Positions 25,701 through 34,700 of a DNA stretch of 64,000 bases are shown here, piece after piece (position 1 is the first letter of the stretch; each line of letters opens with the position of its first letter). Origin of the DNA: Haemonchus contortus (Eukaryota > Nematoda > Chromadorea > Rhabditida > Trichostrongylidae); assembly GCA_000469685.2 (NCBI GenBank), contig LS997563.1, forward strand, positions 46,827,250-46,891,249. Reading direction: 5' to 3'. The notes beneath the pieces are model-generated. The model made no database searches. It had not been told where the DNA came from and saw only the letters and a list, made by a program, of their open reading frames with translations. A program made the translations under genes and the position numbers.

Positions 25701-28700
25701 ACGATACTAACAAATACCTCCTCATATGCTGGCTTCTTTATTGCGACTCTATAATCGGAATCAAGAAGCGTAAGCGGTTCATGTCTTGTGAACGCAAGGC
25801 ACTTTTCCACAGGAAGCATCTGAACGAGATTAAAGAAGGTACATGAAGGAAAACCTCATTGCGGCACATAAAAAATCAGTGGTTTGCTTCGGCAGTGAAC
25901 TTACCTCTCTAAACCTCTTCTCTTCCAGTCGCTGTCTCTCTTTCTCCTCCCGCTCCTTACGTTCTAGTTCAGCCTGCGACTTCTGCTTCGCCAAACAGAT
26001 GCTGCAGTTGACGTCATAAAAATGGCTCAAATGTTGTTCTGTTGTGTCTTTTGCACCATCACCGAGCAACGAATCCAACGTCGACACACTCGCCGAAGCA
26101 GACTTAATCGATTTCTTTTAAAAATACATCGGATACGGTTTAAATAAAACAGCTCTAAATAAAAACAATGCTCACAGCAGTCTTTGGCTGTTCAGATTTC
26201 CGGGACGGACGTTTTACTGATTTGATATCTGCTTTCTTTGATGATTTGGTGGCAGTCATACTTTTTCTAGACGCACTGCGGGTTTCAATGTTCGTCTCAG
26301 AAGCAGGAGCAGTAGAACCAGCAGCGCTCTCGTCGTCGTTTTTCTTCGAGTCTTCGGTTGGATCCTCCGATTCACCTGCTTTTACAGGATCAGCTTTCGA
26401 CTCAGATGTTGAAGGCTGATCAGCATCATCGTTTTCTATTTCCTTTGCGTCTTCGCCACCCACGTCTGAACAATGAAGAAACGTTCGAAATTAACTCACT
26501 GTCTTCGCTAGAATATTGCCAACGGTGTTAAAGTTAAAGAGGGTAGATTCACGAAGGATATTGGAAAAGTTGGGAAATAATTAATCTTGACAAAGTCGGA
26601 ACATTTTTTCAAGGTATCCCAATCATGCAAAAAGGTGATTACACCAGAAGTACTGTAGCTTCTTGGGAAATAGCTTCTTTTTAACCGTGAAAATGCAGCC
26701 GATATAGAACCGTACAGGATATGAAAAAACGTTCATAAACAACTTTTGGTAGAAATCAAACAAACCATCAAGCGGAGTTGAATATTCCGGTTTCCGCATG
26801 TCTACACCCTCCAACGTGACCAGCTTCTGTACAGAGATATTTCCCGTTAGAACTCGGTAGTAAAAGCTCTGAATAAAAAGTTTTCATAAATAGAGTCACA
26901 TTGATCCAAACATCAAAAAAGAGAAAACCATGAACAAAAACTTCGAATGTGGCTTACCTTATTACGGCAGTCTGCCACATTGTCGATGAACGTCTTCGTC
27001 CAAGTTTTGTAACGGGGTGAATTCAGGTTAGATTGGCAAGACTTGAACAGAGCAGCTTCAACATTCTCCGCTACGTCTTTGCACAGCTTCATTGCGGATT
27101 TCACTTTATCAATTTTAGCCCTAAACTTGAAAATTTGGAAATAGAAAGTGCAAATGGAAAAATATGGGTGGTAAAAATCAAAGCGGACAAAGAAACAAAC
27201 TGAATGCCAGCATTGGAAAATTGCTTAGTGCTTAAATTACATTTAGTGCTTATAAACAACTGACCTTTTCATTAGCGCATCGGAAAACGCTCTCTTCACA
27301 TTGAAACGAATCCGATCAGAATCTTTAGATAGAACTTTAGGCGTTTTTTTCACATCAGCGTTTTGCTCTGAAACCGATTACTTTCTTCGAGAATCAAGAT
27401 AATTTTAACCTTTAAGAACAATATTTTGTAGCGGAGATGAGAAAAATTACTAAACGAATGCGGATCGTACCATTCTTCGTGGGCTGCTTTTTCTTTGCCA
27501 CAGGTAACACTGGCTCGTATTCGGGATACTTGAAAATGAACTCTGCTAGGTTAATTAAGGTTGGTCCAGTTGTTAGCAGTTGACCATCTCCACGTAGCAA
27601 TGTTAACGCCCCATAGCCCTCTGGTAGGACCTAAAAAGCTAATTGGAACAGAAAGCCCTGGAATTTAGTTGTTGTCTTGAGTAATATTATAGAATCTACA
27701 GGTTGCATTCATGATACTGACACCGACGACGGTGTCCGTCGCAATCAAATCCCGTAGGTCGATGACTCATGTCGGGTTTAACAATGTATTGAACTTCCAC
27801 ATTGCTTCGCTCTTTTTTCTCTTATTGAACGACCAATCGATCCACCCAGCTAACGCCGAGCTTCCCTCCCTCTTATGGTAGGGTTGTAATAATCGAAAAA
27901 TCGTCCCCTCCCTATTTGAAACAACTGCTGTTTTTCGGAACATGAAATTCGACGGAGGACTGTAGAGTATGCAAGAACTATTCCAAATGAGTCGATGCTT
28001 ATGCCTATGATTAGCAGTCACATTCTGTTTCTGTTCATCATAAATATAATGACCCATTGAAGGTTCAACTGGTAGGGAACAAAATTCCTAAATGGTATTC
28101 ACAAATGTTCTCGAACCAAACCACAAATGCCTTCATCAATAAAGCTTTCTTTTTCTACGGATATCTCTCTAAATATAATCCACAAGTTTGGTGTGTCTGT
28201 TTGTATGCATATATGTATGTATGTTTGTTTGTCTGTATGCTCAACGTGAAATTCAGTATCACTTGAAAAACAACTTTAGTCCCTTGAAAAACAACTTTAG
28301 AGGTCGGGGCAAGTTAGAGATGGGTGGAGCTTAGGATAAGATCAACGGAGCACATATGAGCTCTGCGGAGCTCCACCCACAGGGGCGGGACAAGTGCCGG
28401 AATGGGCGGTGCGAATAGCCAAACGTCTTATTCTGGCTTCGAAAAAGGTCCAGACGCCGGAAAAAAAATGTTCAGAGGTGAGGATTGGGTCAACAAACTC
28501 GACGGGGGAGACCCACGTGTTGTGGGCGGAGCTGCCTCTAAATGGGCGGTCCGTTTCATATGTATTCATAACTCGATTCAATTGAGGCGCGGAGGACAGG
28601 AAAAAAGTAAAAGGAGTTGGCAGGACCTTATGCGTGCTGGGCGTGCATAAGCTTAGCGAAGCCCCGCCCACGGTGGGCGGGGCGTGCGTTGAGACCAAAG

Positions 28701-31700
28701 ACACTTTTCAAAAATGAGCGAAACTTTGCTTGGAAACGTTCTGGGATGCGGCAAAAAGGTGTTAAAGTGTATAAGAACAAATGTGGTCAGATCCCATAGG
28801 TGGGAAGGGTTGGCACTAAAGTGGGCGCGGCTTAGATCAAAAACTTATAACTTTGCTCAGAGGCGTTCTGGGATGCGGCAAAAAGGTGTTAAGGTGTAAA
28901 AGAATAAATGTGGTCAAATCCTATGGTTGGGCGGGGTGGGCACCAAATTGGGCGGGGTTGGCACTAAAGTGAGCGGGGCTTAGATCAAAAATTTATAACT
29001 CTGCCCAGAAACGTTCTGGCATGCGGCAAAAAGTGTTAAGGTGTGAAAGAGCAAATGTGGTCAAATCCCATAGGTGAGCGGGGTGAGCACCAAATGTGGT
29101 CAAATCCCAGGAGTGAGCGAAGTCGGCACGTTTCAAAGTTGTTTTTCATGGCCACACACAACCCAACGTACAGTTTCTTCGACTACATGGACTGCAGAGG
29201 TATTTGATTTAGATACATCGGAGTACTTTTCATGGCCACACCCAACCTCATAAAGTATGATGGCCGCTACAGAAGTGTTAGGGAAGAGGCTCAAATGGCA
29301 AAGGTTTATAATGAAAATCAGGAGCTTATATGGCTTCGTCCTTTATGGCTAGAGCCCCCAGCGCATGCAATAGCGTGCGTAGCCGCCTGGTAGCATTAAA
29401 TGGGAATTCAAGATTATTAGCGGTCAGATAAGTTTTGCCAAAAATGATATGGAGGCGAAGTGGAACAGTCGTAAATAACAAAGGTGATGGATTTGAGGTG
29501 AGTGGATCTCGCTTTCTAAGGCCTCTTCCATCGTCAGTGTTTTCATCCTGCCTCCTCTACCCCTATGGGAACCCCGCCCCTGAGGCGGAGCCTGGTCCAG
29601 CCACCCACCATAATGTTTCCACCATGCCGACTGTACTCCTACCAAATTCGAACGCTCTAGGTCCATGGGGACAGGAGTCATGAATTTCTGCGCAAATCCC
29701 GCCACCTGCGGAGGTGAAGTCGGTCCTTCCATCCACCATAAGTGTTCCTACCCTGTTTCCTGTAATCCTAGCGAATTAGAACTTTCTAGGTCAACGGGGA
29801 CAGGAGTTACGAATTTCTGCTTGAACCTCGCTCACTGTGAGTTTGGTTTTGCTACCCACCATGAGTGTTCTCATTACGCCGCCTGTAGTCCTAACACGTT
29901 TGAACGCTTTAGGTCCACGGGACAGGAGTTATGAATTTCCGGTCGGACACACACATATTAGCGCGTTATATATAGTAGGATTACAGTTCCTAAACTGATT
30001 GTTACAGTTTAATGACTTGCTCACCACTTCGCTTCTCATGGAATGAATACTCTTTTTCTTTCTTCTTTAATTTTGAATACTGGTAATTTTCAATTTCATC
30101 ATAATCATCCAAGCATGATATTATAATCAAAATGCACCCCTGTTAGTGCGGTTTCTCTTCGCTCCTAAGCTTAAAAGAGCGCACAGGACAGCATGATTGA
30201 TCGACCTCGATCAGATAATGCCGACATCAGCAGATGTACTAAAAATGCCACCTAAGATTTCCCGCAACTACTAAATTTATCAAAATGCGTTTTATTATCA
30301 GGGATTTATCAAACAGGGACGAAAGCAGACGTTTCGGGCGAACGCTCTGGCAAATCGATCATCATCAGAAAGACACGTGACACAGGTGATTTTGGTCGCC
30401 ATGCGATACAGATGAATTTGAAAACCACGCGGTGAATTGGGACGCCATTGCAAATGAAACGCTGTTTTGTACCTTAAAGGCACGGTTAACGATAAAAATG
30501 ATTACTGAGTTCTTCTCTTAGAAATACTCCACGGCCCCATGGGTCGTATTATAGAAAGGTCCCTCTCGCCCCCGAAATCTCGACGGTCACAGCATAGTGG
30601 AAGCCCTGTTGTTGACTTTAGTCGCCTTCACGCCCCTCGATCGATGTCACGTTAGACGAGTGTCGAGGCGAAACAGATTGCAATTTTTCGTTCTAGGACC
30701 CACACCCAATCAGCTGATCGCCGAGTGATGAGACGATGTTTTTCTCCCACCCTTTTTCCTCTGTTATTCTTTTTACTGCCGCAATCCCTTGATTAACTTC
30801 CTACTCCTAGAAGCTGAAAGAGGTAAACAATTTTTGCTGGTACTAGAGTTTTTTGTTTACTTATGCTTATAAGTGAATGAATTCTTTGCTCACCGTAGTC
30901 AGTTATTTGCACCAGGACCCACACATACGCAATGACGCACCAAGCGTAGCTCGTCCAAAAGCACCACTCTTCTTCATTGTTCTGGTCTCATTCTCGTCCA
31001 GCCCCCTTTTCAACGATTTTTCGATGCCTTTTTTCACTTCGGAAGCACTGATCCGCGCAGTTCCTTCGCCTCCATCGCGCTATTTCCCATCTTATCTTCC
31101 ATTTTTCGTCATAATCTGGGTTACAAAATTATCGTGAACTGTGCCTTCAAAAGCAAGATTCACAATAATAGGGTATTCAGTTTTAGACGAATAATGGAAA
31201 ATAGTGCAAAAACAAGCGAAGAAAACGCGAAAATTAGCATATCTAGAGAAATATTAGGCTTCAAAAAAGTGTTATAATCATGAGCTATACGAGAACGTGT
31301 CCAAATGTTTGCGCCTTGCGTACAGTTAGCTTCAGTAAGCTACCCAAGAGTAATGTGTGCGTCTCGGTGCGAATGCTGCAAATTCTCGGTCTCTACGACG
31401 CCGGGAGAACTCGTCCAATTTAAGTGTGTACGCCATGTGAGACGACTTTAAGGCCTTTGATAAGAACTATCTAGGCCATTTTTGGACCCGCCAACGTCCC
31501 TTGTGCTACCCTTGGGGTTCGCAGATTCATACTGAGGGAAAACCGCAGAAACCACTGGACCAGCCGGTCTGTAAAAGAAAAAAAAACTACCTCATGCGCT
31601 TTTGCCACTCTCCGCTCAATGCAGTCGCGAGAACACCAAACCGATGCCGGTCCTAGCGTATCCTTCCAGTCCAAAACACAATCGTCCAACCACCTTCCAC

Positions 31701-34700
31701 ACTCAACACATGGCCTAAATAGAAATCATAGGTCATAATTTAAGTAGGAGCTTCGGAGACTCGTGAGACCAGCTAATGCGAAGTGAATTAGTTTGCTACA
31801 GTCAGCACAAAACAAAAAAAGACCAGTTTTCGCTTCAGATGTTTACTCATGCCTATTATTTCTCTGGGGAATTCCTATGGTTTTTTGTAGACTACAAGGC
31901 GATATCTAAAAACTCGAAAGTGTAAAGTGGAGCTGTGCGTTTTGAAAGAGATGTAGCCGGTCTGCCCGTTCATGTGCCCTGACAACAGTTCCAATCGCTT
32001 ACGCATTTTACAAAAGTCGAGAGTCGGGAATGTGCGAACTTGCAGCTGCATCGGAGGAAAGGTAAGCAACAGAAAAGAGATGTGGCTATTTTGGCTAAAA
32101 AAGCACCTTTCGCCATGAGCCTTTTTCTTAAGAGTACTCTTTGATTGTAAATTGCGTTCATCGCCAGAATCGTCAGACCTGAAAGACAAAATATCAACCA
32201 TATATTACGAGAGTGGCAGCTGCCTAATCTCCTTCTAGCAAATATTATATTACTGATGGTACCACATGAGGGACAGTGGATAATGCCAGAATTTCGCTTA
32301 TCTTCCCTACTTATGTTTTCTCCTTCGTTTGAGAAAAAGACGATCAAATCTGTCTAACAGGACAACACTGATCAAATGATGTATCAGTCGTTTGGATTTT
32401 CTAGCAACTTTGGAAAAAAGAAAACTAGCATAATATATAGTCTTGCATGACGTCGCCCCTGTGACTACTGCTCATTTAGGGGACAGGGTAAAAGTTACCA
32501 CTGTTGATCACCGCCAAGACCGTCCTTGGTCAAGATCACACACCAACTGAATGAACAGACATAAGTTTGGACAGCTGAAATGAAGTCGCTATCTTTACCC
32601 ATCCAGCACAATCAAAAGAGACGTGAACAAAATCATGGTTACTAAGTTCTTGACCGCAAGATGTTGGAAAAATTACAGGGAGAATGATTACATGGATGAA
32701 GACCCTTCGACGCACAAACTCAGATGAATGAATTTCAAGCAATTTCGAATATAATACCTTACCTGTCACATTCTATCGCTTAATAATGGACAACAATGGA
32801 AGAAAACATAATCAATGATATACAAACAAAAAATCGATCCCTTACGAGTTCTTGTTCTTTGCAGCCCCCGCAGATGATGCACATGAGCACGATGAAGATG
32901 ATGAATTGGATCGTTTTCGTTTCCTACTCTCATTCTCGTCAATTTCCTCATTCAAGTTTTCTTTCTCTTCTGTTGTTTTCGCCGACACTTCTTCCTTCAG
33001 CGACTCATCCGTGCCTTTTTCTGGAGACTGATCTGCATGAATATGAAAAAATAAATAGCAAGAATTACAAGAAAGATCTCAAGTATACCTTGAAAACTCG
33101 TCGATGGTTGGAGCTCATTATGTGGAAAATCCGATATATCAATAACGAACTCTCTCAAATCAAAATATTTGGAAATTTCTTCGTCGGTCCATCCCTTTAT
33201 AGACACCGACGATGACTTTTTCTGAAGAAAAAAGCTAAGTATAGTGACAGACAACAACAGCCTTCAAGGCAATCATCTCTTAGTATTATTCGGTTGATGA
33301 TGCGGTATTTGCTGAGAACTTGTTACAAAAATATTTAATTCACTCTGATTTTGCAAAAAAACAGATACCAAGCATTCATCTATTAAGGCCATGTTACGAG
33401 TACCCAGTCGACATAAAATCACCCCCTACGCAAAGCGAACTCCAAATATAGTTAAATTACATTACATGAACTCGAAATCAGAGCTGAGGACCAACCGGGT
33501 TCAACGGAGAGGAAGTACTATTTCTTTTCAAAAAAATCGCATTTTAGATTCCGCTCAGATTTATTTTCGAGTGACCCTCTTCCGATGAGCAACTGACCTT
33601 ACGACTTTTGGAGGCATCTCGTTCAGCATCTTGAGCCGTAAACGACCGCTCTTAAAAAAGTGACATAAAAAAGACGATATGAATATAATGACAGTTACAG
33701 TTAATGCTAGTTAGTACCCTGGAGCATTTAATATATCTTCTTCTTTTGAAAAGATGATATTGACATCAAAACTTCATCTTTTGCGAACATCAACGGAACC
33801 AACTGTTCGAAATCGAAATATAAAAAAAACTATTGTCTACCTGACGATGGTGAAACGCTTCGTTTTGCACTGTTCCTCGAGCTGGACCTTCCTCCACTGA
33901 TTTCCTTAAGTGTTCATATAGTTATCAAGTAATGGAACAATATTCAGACAATCAAACACGTTTTTGACAATGTCACATGATGGCGAGTTAAGAGAGAGTG
34001 AAAATTGCGTTGCGTACTGCGGCGTACTAACAGCAACTAGCTAGAACAAGAAGTCGAAGACTCCTTTTAATTTTATTAGTATGCCCAAAGTGGCTGCTTT
34101 CATACTTCGACGTGCGTGCCGGCAGGTGGAATCGCAGGTACAATCTTGCGTGCGGCGTGCGAGCGGCTATGCTACGGTGGCGCTATCCAAGTGTGAGACA
34201 GCAGTGGCACGTGATCATCGGCATCCAATGTTGTCAACACCTCTCTAGCGCCGCCGTCGCATAGCCGCTCGCACGCCGCACGCAAGATTGTTTCCACCTG
34301 CGTGCCGGCACGCACGTCGAAGTATGAAAGCAGCCAGTCGTAATGGAAATGCCATTTTGATATAGAACTCTCTGCCGTTAGAGTCCAATCCAATTTAGCT
34401 TTACATCACAAACTTATTTTTAACGGCGGCTTTTCCGTACCAACTTTTTTACAAATTATCTATTGCAAAAACGATTAACGCTTCAAATAGTTCTTTATTA
34501 CCGTAGCTTAAAAATTAAAACCACACTCCGAAGAAAAAATAATGATAATGAAAAACATAAACCTCATTGATTCGTATTATGCCATTGCCAAAACAGATTT
34601 TTTCGAAAAAAAAAAAACTTTTTTTGGTATTTCCTGAGAAGTTTATGAAAGTTCGCATGCCTAAACAGTGAAAAGGCCCTTTTGGATTACATAACAACTT

